From Candidatus Iainarchaeum sp. (GTDB lineage Archaea > Iainarchaeota > Iainarchaeia > Iainarchaeales > DTGL01): a DNA stretch of 12,071 bases. The translations under genes and the position numbers were made by a program. The DNA is taken from contig JAFCEU010000018.1 in NCBI GenBank assembly GCA_017608995.1, forward strand, positions 1-12,071, given 5' to 3'. Position 1 is the stretch's first letter. Every line of letters starts with the position of its first letter. Of the stretch, positions 1-6,282 are shown piece by piece. The notes under the pieces are model-generated. The model saw nothing but the letters and a program-made list of their open reading frames with translations. It had not been told where the DNA came from and searched no databases.

Positions 1-408
1 GGCGTTTTCCTAAGCGAAGCAAGCGCATTGTACTCCATAACAGATGTGAATGTTTCTGTCTCGGATGGGCAGGTAACAGTTTATGTTGAGTGTTATGATG
101 ACGCTGGTTCACCAGCAAGTGGGCAGGCATATATAAATGTATATAATGAGCAGGGCGGGCAAGAGCTCGGCGGCACAATCACTGGCAACTGTGGTTACAA
201 TGGCCCCTATTCACTAGATCCAGGAAACTATTACGTTGTTACGGAAATTGATGGTGCAAACTGCAATCCTGCAGGCATCTGCTCTTATAAGCAGAGTTTT
301 GTTGTGCCTAAGGAGTTCAGCGCATTGAACATAACCCAACCAGCTCTATTTATATTTCTTTTACCCATAGTTCTGTTTTTGATAAAAAGAGAATCAAAGA
401 GAATCTAA
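1..408 (+). CDS. C-terminal part of a secreted/surface protein with beta-sandwich domain and C-terminal membrane anchor (5' truncated)
   Basis: The frame is open from base 1 and ends at TAA 406-408, so the gene starts upstream of the window. A TTG at position 28 exists, but the residues before it (GVFLSEASA, then LYSITD) look like the end of a signal peptide with an A-S-A cleavage site, so the gene is read here as a fragment. The mature part is about 90 residues of alternating hydrophobic strands with Gly/Asn turns, like an Ig-like or carboxypeptidase-regulatory-like beta sandwich. It has four to five cysteines that could form disulfides outside the cell. The tail has a PKEFSALNIT linker, a hydrophobic helix (ALFIFLLPIVLFLI) and a basic end (KRESKRI), the layout of a C-terminally anchored or sortase-like processed archaeal surface protein. 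It overlaps the convergent next gene by 3 bp. Family and function are not recognised. Confidence 0.7.
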   Translation, partial: GVFLSEASALYSITDVNVSVSDGQVTVYVECYDDAGSPASGQAYINVYNEQGGQELGGTITGNCGYNGPYSLDPGNYYVVTEIDGANCNPAGICSYKQSFVVPKEFSALNITQPALFIFLLPIVLFLIKRESKRI

Positions 409-1118
409 AAAATCCTGAGTGGCGGCATTATAAAGTAAAGCGCAGCAAACACTATAAGGTATAAAACAAATGTTGCTGCTGAGCCGCGCTTTATTATCAG
501 TTTCAGCGTAAGAAATGGGTAAAGGAATAAAGTATAGAACATTAGAACAATTCCAGAAATAAATCCGAAGAAAGTAATATTGTTGATAATACCTGTTTCT
601 TCCTCTGTAAGCATATAGCCACTAAGGTCAGTACTAATATCGTGCACTCTCTCAAAGCTTTGCAATGCTTCAGAATCTCTATTAGCTAATATATTATAAA
701 GTACGCGCACCTCTTCTTGTGTTAGAGATTCCTTCTGCAAAGTGTTTTGAAGCGCTATCAATTTCGGCGAGCCCATCAGAAGCAAAAATGAAACAATCAT
801 CATTATTGAAACAAAGAACCAAATATATGAAAGAGAACACATTATTGCCAAGAATTTCCCCTTTATTTTCTTACCTGCTACAAGGAAAGCGAAGAAATAA
901 AACACACAGCTTGCGATAACCCAGCTCAGGTAATTCAATGCGCCGTGCCTTGCGATGGAGAAAAGATCCAAGGAAACGCCTGCAATGAGATTGAAAACTA
1001 TCAGTAAAACAGTGGGCACCAACACTATAAAGAAAGCGGTATTGAAATCTGGCTTTTCTACAGCATCTTTAATTGTTTTTACCGGGTGCGCAAGCACTAT
1101 AAATGGATTCACAAGCAT
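405..1118 (-). CDS. Yip1-domain-like integral membrane protein
   Basis: This 237-residue protein has about five predicted membrane helices (roughly residues 28-50, 60-82, 90-115, 182-207 and 213-231). The N-terminal stretch NPFIVLAHPVKTIKDA matches the amphipathic 'NPf..l..P..tf' opening typical of archaeal and bacterial Yip1-domain proteins, and five helices fits that fold. Yip1-family proteins in eukaryotes act in vesicle traffic; in prokaryotes their role is not established. An unusual feature is a long, charged segment of about 65 residues (116-180) between helices 3 and 4. The ATG at 1116-1118 follows a good Shine-Dalgarno site (GGTGGG, 1122-1127 on the minus strand). The gene is divergent from the RibL-like gene and shares an AT-rich promoter region with it. 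The family call is by pattern only. Confidence 0.72.
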   Translation of the reverse strand: MLVNPFIVLAHPVKTIKDAVEKPDFNTAFFIVLVPTVLLIVFNLIAGVSLDLFSIARHGALNYLSWVIASCVFYFFAFLVAGKKIKGKFLAIMCSLSYIWFFVSIMMIVSFLLLMGSPKLIALQNTLQKESLTQEEVRVLYNILANRDSEALQSFERVHDISTDLSGYMLTEEETGIINNITFFGFISGIVLMFYTLFLYPFLTLKLIIKRGSAATFVLYLIVFAALYFIMPPLRIF

Positions 1119-1153
1119 ATGCCCACCAATTAAGTTTTTAACTTTAATATGTA

Positions 1154-1164
1154 TTTAAATTTAA
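1154..1164. promoter_or_regulatory. Bidirectional TATA-like element between the Yip1-like and ribL-like genes
   Basis: The palindrome TTAAATTTAA lies 32 bp before the rightward ATG (1197) and about 37 bp before the leftward ATG (1118). Being symmetric, it could serve as the archaeal TATA box in both directions. This rests on position and composition only. Confidence 0.4.
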
Positions 1165-1196
1165 CCTTTTATTAATTTCCTTTCATATAGGAAAAG

Positions 1197-1632
1197 ATGA
1201 GGAAGGAAAAACTTGTGCTTGCGTTCGGTTGCTTTGATATATTGCATCCCGGGCATCTATACTATTTAAAGAAAGCTAAAGCTTTGGGCTCTGAACTAAT
1301 AGTTGTTATAGCTCGCGATGAAAACGTTCTGAAAGAAAAAGGTTATAGTCCATTGAAGGATGAAAAACAAAGATTAGCGATAATAAACGCGTTGCGATTT
1401 GTTGATAAAGCAGTTTTGGGCTCTTGAAACGATTTTAAAATATAGGCCAGATGTTATTGCTTTGGGTTATGACCATAAAGTTAGCAAACAAACTATTAAA
1501 AGATTCTTAAAGCAGCATAACCTAGACGCGAAGGTTGTGCGAATAAAAGCATACAACGCAAAGAAATACAAAAGCTCCATAATAAAAAAGCGCATTCCGC
1601 TTGATCTCGGCATAGATGAGGTATTTGTTTAA
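1197..1632 (+). pseudogene. ribL: FAD synthase-type nucleotidyltransferase (RibL-like), interrupted by a frameshift
   Basis: The first frame (1197-1427) encodes the N-terminal half of a cytidylyltransferase-like protein with the nucleotide-binding signature GCFDILHPGH (residues 11-20) and the archaeal RibL-type segment VVIARDENV. It stops at TGA 1425-1427 just after VDKAVLGS. The other half continues without a gap in the next frame from GAA at 1426: ETILKYRPDVIALGYDHKV, then KSSIIKKRI, the usual C-terminal substrate/triphosphate-binding region. Together they make about 145 residues, normal for archaeal FAD synthase (FMN + ATP or CTP to the dinucleotide). One extra base, or two missing bases near 1424-1427, explains the break; restoring GG would read GSWETILKYRPD. 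Conservation on both sides suggests a recent mutation or an assembly error rather than an old pseudogene. Closely related cytidylyltransferases cannot be fully excluded. Confidence 0.85.
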
Positions 1633-1645
1633 TTTTGGCAACTTT

Positions 1646-2110
1646 TTATGGTTTTCTTATCACTCTTTTAAGAAGAATATTATCCTTGTAGCTTTCCTCC
1701 TTTTTCCAAGCATCCTTCAACAATCCGTACTGCTCAAACCCAAGCTTTTTGAAGAGCATTAAAGAGCCAGCGTTGTCGTGCTGCACTTGAGCAAGAACAA
1801 TTTCAATATTTTCAGGGAGCTTTGAGATAGCGTATTCAACAAGCTTTGTAGCTATGCCTTTTTTTCTGTATTCCGGATGAACAATGAGAGAATAAAAAGT
1901 TGCTAAATGTTTATGGGCGCCTCGCTCAAACCTAATGAGGAGGTGTGCAACCACTTTGCCATCAATCTCAGCAATATAACGCTTCTCGTATTTGCTATTA
2001 AGAGCTCTTCCAATTCGCTTTTCTGCTAATTCAATGCTCCAGTGAGGATATAGAGTAGTTAACGCTCCTGCATCACTAAGCTTTGCTTCCCTTATTTTTA
2101 TCTCTGGCAT
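1646..2110 (-). CDS. GNAT-family N-acetyltransferase
   Basis: This protein of about 154 residues has a GNAT fold. It opens with EIKIREAKLSDAGAL, the usual first strand and helix. Motif A contains the acetyl-CoA pyrophosphate loop RKKGIATKL after the strand FYSLIVHPEY, and motif B reads NAGSLMLFKKLGFE, as in RimI and similar protein or amine acetylases. The acceptor cannot be told from sequence. The start is set at the ATG of MPEIKIREAK (2108-2110); a second ATG four codons upstream (2122) is possible. Either start overlaps the end of the RimB-like gene (stop at 2076) by 35 or 47 bp, so the two are very likely co-transcribed and translationally coupled. It converges on the ribL-like gene with a 13-bp gap. 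This neighbourhood makes a role in protein or small-molecule modification plausible but unproven. Confidence 0.85.
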   Translation of the reverse strand: MPEIKIREAKLSDAGALTTLYPHWSIELAEKRIGRALNSKYEKRYIAEIDGKVVAHLLIRFERGAHKHLATFYSLIVHPEYRKKGIATKLVEYAISKLPENIEIVLAQVQHDNAGSLMLFKKLGFEQYGLLKDAWKKEESYKDNILLKRVIRKP

Positions 2111-2537
2111 TTTGCTCAACATCTTCCTTTATATCCTCAAGCTTAAACCCATCGTGCGTTTTCTCTATATCAACCACAAAGCCCTCGTGCAGAACATCCC
2201 TGCCAACAAGCACAGGGTAACGCATACCTAAGCGGTCTGCCAATGTAAAGTGTACCTTTCTTCTTACGCCTGCAATCTCTATCTGGCCTGCTACTATCGC
2301 TCTGCGAGTATAGCCTTTGGGTTCAGCCTTGCTTTTTATGCGAGCAACGCTTGTTATAGGCCCCAAGCCGGCTCTAGCTGCAATCTTTAAATCAACGCTT
2401 GAACGTGTTGCACCAGTATCAAGCAATGCGAGCGTTTCTATCGTGCGTTTTTTTCCAATTATTTTCACGGGTTCAACAAGGCCAACAATCTTTTTATCCT
2501 GTAAAATCTTTGCAATCTCTGCCTTTCGTTGAGACAT
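2076..2537 (-). CDS. RimB-like retropepsin-fold protease (ATP-dependent zinc protease family)
   Basis: This 153-residue protein resembles the RimB/'ATP-dependent zinc protease' family, now viewed as retropepsin-like aspartic proteases. The catalytic motif LLDTGATRSSVD has DTGA at residues 40-43, and the conserved second block DRLGMRYPVLVGRDVL (about 101-116) matches the family's R-x-x-M-x-F/Y-P-x-L-x-G-R pattern. With one DTGA it would act as a homodimer. In Pseudomonas, RimB is reported to oppose RimK by trimming glutamate tails from ribosomal protein S6; archaea have no S6, so the substrate here is unknown. The C-terminal 20 residues are highly charged and overlap the GNAT gene. The ATG at 2535-2537 lies about 30 bp from an A/T TATA box (2558-2571), implying a very short leader. 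It is divergent from two RimK-like ATP-grasp genes. Confidence 0.85.
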   Translation of the reverse strand: MSQRKAEIAKILQDKKIVGLVEPVKIIGKKRTIETLALLDTGATRSSVDLKIAARAGLGPITSVARIKSKAEPKGYTRRAIVAGQIEIAGVRRKVHFTLADRLGMRYPVLVGRDVLHEGFVVDIEKTHDGFKLEDIKEDVEQNARDKNKGSKA

Positions 2538-2557
2538 AACAACACAAAGGAAAAATC

Positions 2558-2571
2558 AAAAAATTTTTAAA
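2558..2571 (-). promoter_or_regulatory. TATA box for the RimB-GNAT operon
   Basis: On the minus strand this reads TTTAAAAATTTTTT, centred about 28-30 bp before the RimB-like ATG. That spacing predicts a transcript with almost no leader, common in archaea. A short inverted repeat (ATTCTT 2580-2585, AAGAAT 2592-2597) lies just upstream, between the divergent promoters. Confidence 0.5.
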
Positions 2572-2638
2572 GAAGAGGCATTCTTATAAAAAAGAATATG
2601 CCGTAAAATAGGTAATTTTTTATTGGGGGAATGCAAAG

Positions 2639-2650
2639 GTATATATTTAT
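2639..2650 (+). promoter_or_regulatory. Candidate TATA box for the ATP-grasp pair
   Basis: The sequence GTATATATTTAT lies about 43 bp before the preferred ATG at 2688 and would place transcription start near 2670, leaving room for the GGGGG ribosome site at 2678-2682. A second candidate, TTATAAAAAA at 2584-2593, would instead serve the upstream ATG at 2631. Confidence 0.4.
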
Positions 2651-2687
2651 TGAATGCTATTCTAATATGCTATTTAAGGGGGCTCTC

Positions 2688-3527
2688 ATGGAAAAACTTC
2701 TAATGGCTGTGGAAGGCGAGAAGAAACGATTTACATTCCTAAAAGATGCGTTTAAGCAAGCAGGCTTTGATGTAAAAGCTATAGCTGTGCGCGAGCTTAC
2801 GCTATTCACAAATATGAGCGGTTCAAAGATAAAAAATTCGAAGCTTAGCTTGAGCAAAATAAACGCAATCTATTTAGAAACGCCTTTAAAGCTCACCCAG
2901 TTTGTAGAGCCTTTACTGGATGAGATAGAAAGGCGCGGCATTTATTGTCAGGTGAAAAAAAATTCATATTATATCGGAAGCAATGAGTTACTTCAATTAA
3001 GCGTGCTAAACGAATACAACATAAAGATTCCGCGCACAACAATCCTTGGCAATGTGGAGCAGATTAAAGCAGTAGCTGAAAAATTCAGCTACCCTGTACT
3101 TTTGAAATTATACTCAAAAGGCGAGAAGATACAGAGCTTTATAGCAAACGATGAAAAAATGTTGGCGTCTTTAGCTGAACGTGTACAAGCGGATAATGCA
3201 ATTATTCGTGACTACATTGCTGGCGAAGTAGATCATTGTGCAGTAATAGGTGATAAGGTGTACAATTTAAAAAGAATGGTGAAAGAAGACGGAAGCCTGC
3301 AGCCATTGAAAAAGGCTTTGCCCTCAAAGCTATCAAAAGCAGAGGAAGAAACAGCAATACAGGCAGCAAGTGTTTGTAGCTGTGATATCGCAACTGTAAA
3401 GATGTGCAAAGGCTTCGTGCTTAAAGTAAAGCCCTATGTAAATATGACTGTTTTCACGAAGAAAACCGGCGAAAACATATTTGAAGAAGTTGCTGCGCTC
3501 TTTAAAGAGAAGGTTTCTGGTGCTTAA
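2688..3527 (+). CDS. Degenerate RimK-like ATP-grasp protein (probable pseudoenzyme)
   Basis: About 279 residues. The start at 2688 is chosen because MEKLLMAVEGEKKRF aligns with the start of the downstream paralogue and GGGGG lies 5 bp before the ATG; an ATG at 2631 would add 19 residues. The order matches RimK-type ATP-grasp proteins: an N-terminal domain, a linker helix before NIKIPRT, then YPVLLKLYS with the ATP lysine K140. The catalytic parts are missing. The glycine-rich loop is SKGEKIQS instead of the paralogue's SGFAGKGV, there is no R-x-N-x-x-x-G-G block, and the metal ligands D, E and N of the paralogue's IDFIE and VEANFQPG are replaced (VKMCK and VLKVKPYVNM). It is therefore unlikely to catalyse ligation. 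The next ATP-grasp gene begins 1 bp after its stop, so a scaffold or regulatory partner in a heteromer is a reasonable guess. Confidence 0.8.
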   Translation: MEKLLMAVEGEKKRFTFLKDAFKQAGFDVKAIAVRELTLFTNMSGSKIKNSKLSLSKINAIYLETPLKLTQFVEPLLDEIERRGIYCQVKKNSYYIGSNELLQLSVLNEYNIKIPRTTILGNVEQIKAVAEKFSYPVLLKLYSKGEKIQSFIANDEKMLASLAERVQADNAIIRDYIAGEVDHCAVIGDKVYNLKRMVKEDGSLQPLKKALPSKLSKAEEETAIQAASVCSCDIATVKMCKGFVLKVKPYVNMTVFTKKTGENIFEEVAALFKEKVSGA

Positions 3528-3528
3528 A

Positions 3529-4407
3529 ATGGCGAGCATTGCTATAATCGCTGCAACACGCTATAATAAGGGAAATAATAAGCTTTTGATAAAGGAAGCC
3601 GAGCGCGTGTTTGATAAAGCACTATTTGTGCCTGTAAACAAGCTCCGTATAGTTGAAGAGAATGGTACCTCGAAGATTCTATATAAAGAAACAAATCTGC
3701 TTGAGTTCGATGCCTGCTGTCCTCGTTTTGGTTCGAGCGATTTCTTCATGGGTGAAGCTGTACTTAAGATACTGGATAGTGCCTCTATATATACGCCGGT
3801 TTCTCTTAAAGGTTACCAGTTAGCGAACCACAAATACTTCACAATAAAGAAGCTTGCAGAGAATAAGGTGCCCTGTTTGCTCACCTCGCTCAGTGCTTCG
3901 CCACAGGCAATGGAAAATATTGTAAAAGAATTCGGCTTTCCCGTTGTTTTGAAGCTTATAAGCGGCTTTGCAGGCAAAGGGGTAATGCTTGTGAGAGACA
4001 AAAAGCAATTGCTTTCAATTCTAGATACTGTGCACCTCTTCGAAGATTACATATCTGCGCAGCGCTTTGTTCCAGGCAAGAATAGCGATATTAGATGCTA
4101 TGTATTTGGCAATGAAGTGCTGAGCGTAAAAAGGACAGGAAAGCCTGGCGACTGGCGTGCAAATATAAGCAGAGGTGGCAAAGCAGAAATAATTGAAGGC
4201 AACAAAAAGATGGAAAAGTATGCTGTAAAAGCCGCTCGCGTTTTAGGCTTTGATATCTGTGCAATAGATTTTATAGAAACAAACCTTACAAAGCAGGGCT
4301 TTGCAGTGGTTGAGGCGAACTTCCAGCCAGGGCCGTTTAGGAAATTCCTGGGCAACACAGTGCCAAAGAAGATGATGGAATTCATACTGAACAAGGTTTC
4401 CAAATAA
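3529..4407 (+). CDS. RimK/LysX-like ATP-grasp amino-acid ligase
   Basis: This 292-residue protein keeps the ATP-grasp machinery of the RimK/LysX/MptN group, ligases that join an amino acid (often glutamate) to a carboxylate through an acyl phosphate. Visible motifs are FPVVLKLISGFAGKGVMLV (about residues 137-155, with K142 and the glycine loop), DIRCYVFGNEVLSVKR (187-202), DWRANISRGG (208-217), GFDICAIDFIE (240-250) and VEANFQPG (261-268), giving the metal ligands D247, E262 and N264. The ATG at 3529 follows the previous stop (TAA 3525-3527) by one base and has GGTG 6 bp upstream, so the longer frame beginning at 3481 is not used. The substrate is unknown: there is no lysine, F420 or methanopterin gene nearby. 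Pairing with a degenerate paralogue and a RimB-like protease favours a peptide or protein tailing role. Confidence 0.9.
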   Translation: MASIAIIAATRYNKGNNKLLIKEAERVFDKALFVPVNKLRIVEENGTSKILYKETNLLEFDACCPRFGSSDFFMGEAVLKILDSASIYTPVSLKGYQLANHKYFTIKKLAENKVPCLLTSLSASPQAMENIVKEFGFPVVLKLISGFAGKGVMLVRDKKQLLSILDTVHLFEDYISAQRFVPGKNSDIRCYVFGNEVLSVKRTGKPGDWRANISRGGKAEIIEGNKKMEKYAVKAARVLGFDICAIDFIETNLTKQGFAVVEANFQPGPFRKFLGNTVPKKMMEFILNKVSK

Positions 4408-4427
4408 ATAGCGTAAAATTAATAACC

Positions 4428-5687
4428 CTAATCAATCAAAAGTGTATCCTTTCTACCCGGACCGTAGGAAATTATTTTTATCGGCACGTTCAGCTCGGTT
4501 TCTATGAATTTTAAATATTCTCTTGCTTGTGCTGGCAAATCGCCAAGCTTCTTCAACTCTGCAGGCAGCTCGAAGCCTTCAAATTCTTTATAAATGGGCT
4601 TACATCTTTCAACCAGAGCTGTATCAGCAGGAACTTCTTTTAGCTCTTTACCATCAAGCTTGTAAGCATAGCAGATTTTAAGCTTCTCGATTCCAGAAAG
4701 AACATCGAGCTTTGTTATCGCTAGCTCGTCAATACCATTTATTCTGCTTGCAGTTCTTAACATAACAAGGTCAAGCCAGCCTATGCGCCTAGGTCTGCCG
4801 GTTGTTGTACCGTACTCTTTCCCCTTTTCTCTTATAGTATCTGCAAGCTCACCAGCAAGCTCGGTAACAAAAGGTCCTGAGCCTACGCGCGTGCAATACG
4901 CTTTTGCAACGCCGATTGCTCTATCCAATGCATTGTGCGCTATGCCAATTCCTGTTAAAGCGCCGCCTGTGGTTGGATGCGAACTCGTAACATAAGGGTA
5001 AGTGCCAAAATCATTATCTAAGAAAAAGCCTTGAGCGCCTTCGAGCAGAACCTGCCTACCTTCTTTTAGAGCATCTCTCACTACAAGCGAAACGTCGCCT
5101 AAATATTGCCTAAGTTTTCTGCAAGCGTTTTCATACTCTTTAAGTATCTCTTCTTCACTTGGGCAATTAATCCCATAAGCAGAAAGCTCTTTTTGCTTGA
5201 AAAGCAGCACTGCTTTCAATCGCTCCTTAAATCGCTCCAAATCAACGAACTCCGCAAAGCGAATCCCTGTTCTCGCTGCACGATCTGCATAGCAGGGGCC
5301 AATGCCCCGCTTAGTAGTCCCAATCTTTTTGTTTGCGCTCGCTTCCTTTGCACCATCAAGCAGAATATGGTAGGGCATTATTATCTGTGCCCGAGCATCA
5401 ACAATCAGCCTAACTTCCTTGCCTTCTCGCTGCAACATTTTAATCTCTTCAAGAAGCACCTTTGGGTTTACTGCTACGCCACTCGCTAAGCAGCAGAGCT
5501 TATCCTGAACAGCTCCACTTGGTATTAAATGAAATTTGTATGTTTTGCCAGCCACTACAACAGTATGGCCAGCGTTATTGCCACCATTAAACCTTACAAC
5601 AATGTCTGCTTTGCTGGCTAAGAAATCGACCACCTTGCCTTTGCCCTCATCGCCAAACTGCATGCCTAAAACAAGTGTTGCTGGCAC
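4428..5687 (-). CDS. purA: Adenylosuccinate synthetase
   Basis: PurA makes adenylosuccinate from IMP, aspartate and GTP, the first committed step to AMP, in the cytoplasm. The 419-residue sequence has all hallmark motifs: GDEGKGK (12-18, with the catalytic aspartate D13), NNAGHT (37-42, with H41), TTKRGIGPCYADRAART (124-140), EGAQG (216-220), GTYPYVTSSH (228-237), TTTGRPRRIGWLD (294-306) and the guanine-binding TKLDVLSG (325-332), ending GPGRKDT. Full length resembles bacterial and haloarchaeal or methanosarcinal forms rather than the shorter (about 340 residue) enzymes of many hyperthermophilic archaea. The start is GTG (5685-5687), because the protein begins in the expected place before LVLGMQFGDEG and no upstream ATG fits. 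A TATA box lies 33 bp upstream, so the leader is short. It converges on the ATP-grasp gene with a 20-bp gap; no other purine gene is in view. Confidence 0.98.
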   Translation of the reverse strand: MPATLVLGMQFGDEGKGKVVDFLASKADIVVRFNGGNNAGHTVVVAGKTYKFHLIPSGAVQDKLCCLASGVAVNPKVLLEEIKMLQREGKEVRLIVDARAQIIMPYHILLDGAKEASANKKIGTTKRGIGPCYADRAARTGIRFAEFVDLERFKERLKAVLLFKQKELSAYGINCPSEEEILKEYENACRKLRQYLGDVSLVVRDALKEGRQVLLEGAQGFFLDNDFGTYPYVTSSHPTTGGALTGIGIAHNALDRAIGVAKAYCTRVGSGPFVTELAGELADTIREKGKEYGTTTGRPRRIGWLDLVMLRTASRINGIDELAITKLDVLSGIEKLKICYAYKLDGKELKEVPADTALVERCKPIYKEFEGFELPAELKKLGDLPAQAREYLKFIETELNVPIKIISYGPGRKDTLLID

Positions 5688-5715
5688 TCAATTCACTTTC
5701 TAAGTGGAACTAAAA

Positions 5716-5725
5716 TATTTTTAAA
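5716..5725 (-). promoter_or_regulatory. TATA box of purA
   Basis: The minus strand reads TTTAAAAATA, centred about 33 bp before the GTG start, which predicts a transcript with few or no leader bases. Confidence 0.5.
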
Positions 5726-5748
5726 TGCTTCTTTCTAAAACCAAAACC

Positions 5749-5757
5749 TTTAAATTA
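5749..5757 (+). promoter_or_regulatory. TATA box of the ribbon-helix-helix gene
   Basis: TTTAAATTA is centred about 34 bp before the ATG at 5787 and about 25 bp before the in-frame GTG at 5778. Transcription would begin close to 5778. Confidence 0.45.
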
Positions 5758-5786
5758 GAAATACGCATCTTATTTGAGTGGTGCGC

Positions 5787-6083
5787 ATGGCAAAAATGAA
5801 AAGATGCTCCATAATACTTGATGAAAATATTGCCAAAAAATTGGAAGTAATGGCCAAGGTGGAAGGTAAGAAAAGGGATGAGCTTATAAATGAGATCTTT
5901 GAAAATACGCTTGAAAGAACGATAGAAGAAAGGGGCATAGACAAAAAAGCTCTTGATAAGTTTATTGAAGATAAGCTTAGCTTTGAAGAGCTTGCTCAGA
6001 TTATTGGATCTGAAAAAGCGCGGGCAGCACGCGTTACAAAGCGTATTGGAGTAAGAGGTAAAGAACTCCTTAAAAGCTTGTAA
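5787..6083 (+). CDS. Ribbon-helix-helix DNA-binding protein, orphan antitoxin-like
   Basis: About 98 residues. The N-terminal part, KRCSIILDENIAKKLEVMAK followed by a basic second helix (KKRDELINEIFENTLE), has the strand-helix-helix pattern of MetJ/Arc or CopG-type regulators, which dimerise and insert the strand into the DNA major groove. The C-terminal half (EDKLSFEELAQIIGSEKARAARVTKRI) is a second helical unit rich in charged residues, similar in layout to UPF0175/VapB-like antitoxins with a RHH head, but this is not certain. No toxin gene lies on either side, so it may be a stand-alone regulator. The ATG at 5787 is chosen because GGTG lies 3 bp upstream; a leaderless GTG at 5778 is an alternative. 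The next gene's promoter carries an inverted repeat that it could bind. Confidence 0.72.
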   Translation: MAKMKRCSIILDENIAKKLEVMAKVEGKKRDELINEIFENTLERTIEERGIDKKALDKFIEDKLSFEELAQIIGSEKARAARVTKRIGVRGKELLKSL

Positions 6084-6090
6084 AAAGAAG

Positions 6091-6117
6091 GCCTGCCGCA
6101 GTAATGCAGCAGGCAGG
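6091..6117 (+). repeat. GC-rich hairpin after the ribbon-helix-helix gene
   Basis: GCCTGC (6091-6096) pairs with GCAGGC (6109-6114), and after one C/A mismatch GC (6098-6099) pairs with GC (6106-6107) around a 6-base loop. An alternative register pairs CCTGCC (6092-6097) with GGCAGG (6112-6117). It begins 7 bp after the stop codon and has no T-tract directly after it, so it may stabilise the mRNA end or help termination at the T5 run about 40 bp further on. Function is inferred. Confidence 0.45.
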
Positions 6118-6220
6118 TACCAACTCTCTTAGCAGCAAAATAATTGCGATTTTTGCCTTTAAATAAATTAAGTTAAAAATTCTTAAACAGTCAGGTAAAA
6201 ACCCATCAGCAAAAAACATC

Positions 6221-6259
6221 TAAGCGAACATTATAAGTATATTTAAAAACATTCGCTTA
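6221..6259. promoter_or_regulatory. Inverted repeat flanking a TATA box (candidate operator)
   Basis: TAAGCGAA (6221-6228) and its exact inverse TTCGCTTA (6252-6259) flank the TATA box TATATTTAAAA (6238-6248) of the thioredoxin-fold gene. The half-site centres are 31 bp apart, close to three helical turns, so a dimeric or tetrameric regulator could contact both on one face and block or help TBP. The Shine-Dalgarno site GGTGATC (6274-6280), an excellent match to the archaeal 16S tail, follows just before the ATG. The 199 bp between genes here hold no plausible coding frame. Confidence 0.5.
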
Positions 6260-6282
6260 CTTTTATTTTTCGTGGTGATCGA

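Noticed and set aside
719..1158. Two short plus-strand frames inside the Yip1-like gene
   Set aside because: They lie fully opposite a membrane protein with a good ribosome site and have no recognisable sequence.
2653..2674. Short direct repeat ATGCTATT (2654-2661 and 2667-2674) near the ATP-grasp promoter
   Set aside because: Eight bases in AT-rich DNA are expected by chance; no regulator or second locus supports it.
3481..3528. Upstream extension of the active ATP-grasp protein by 16 residues
   Set aside because: Overlaps the preceding gene out of frame; ATG 3529 has a well-spaced GGTG site and matches the family's N-terminus.
4098..4403. 101-codon open frame opposite the ATP-grasp ligase
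   Set aside because: Antisense to the conserved catalytic region; no independent signal.
5106..5489. 127-codon open frame opposite purA
   Set aside because: Antisense shadow of a highly conserved enzyme; composition shows no protein family and no promoter or ribosome site.
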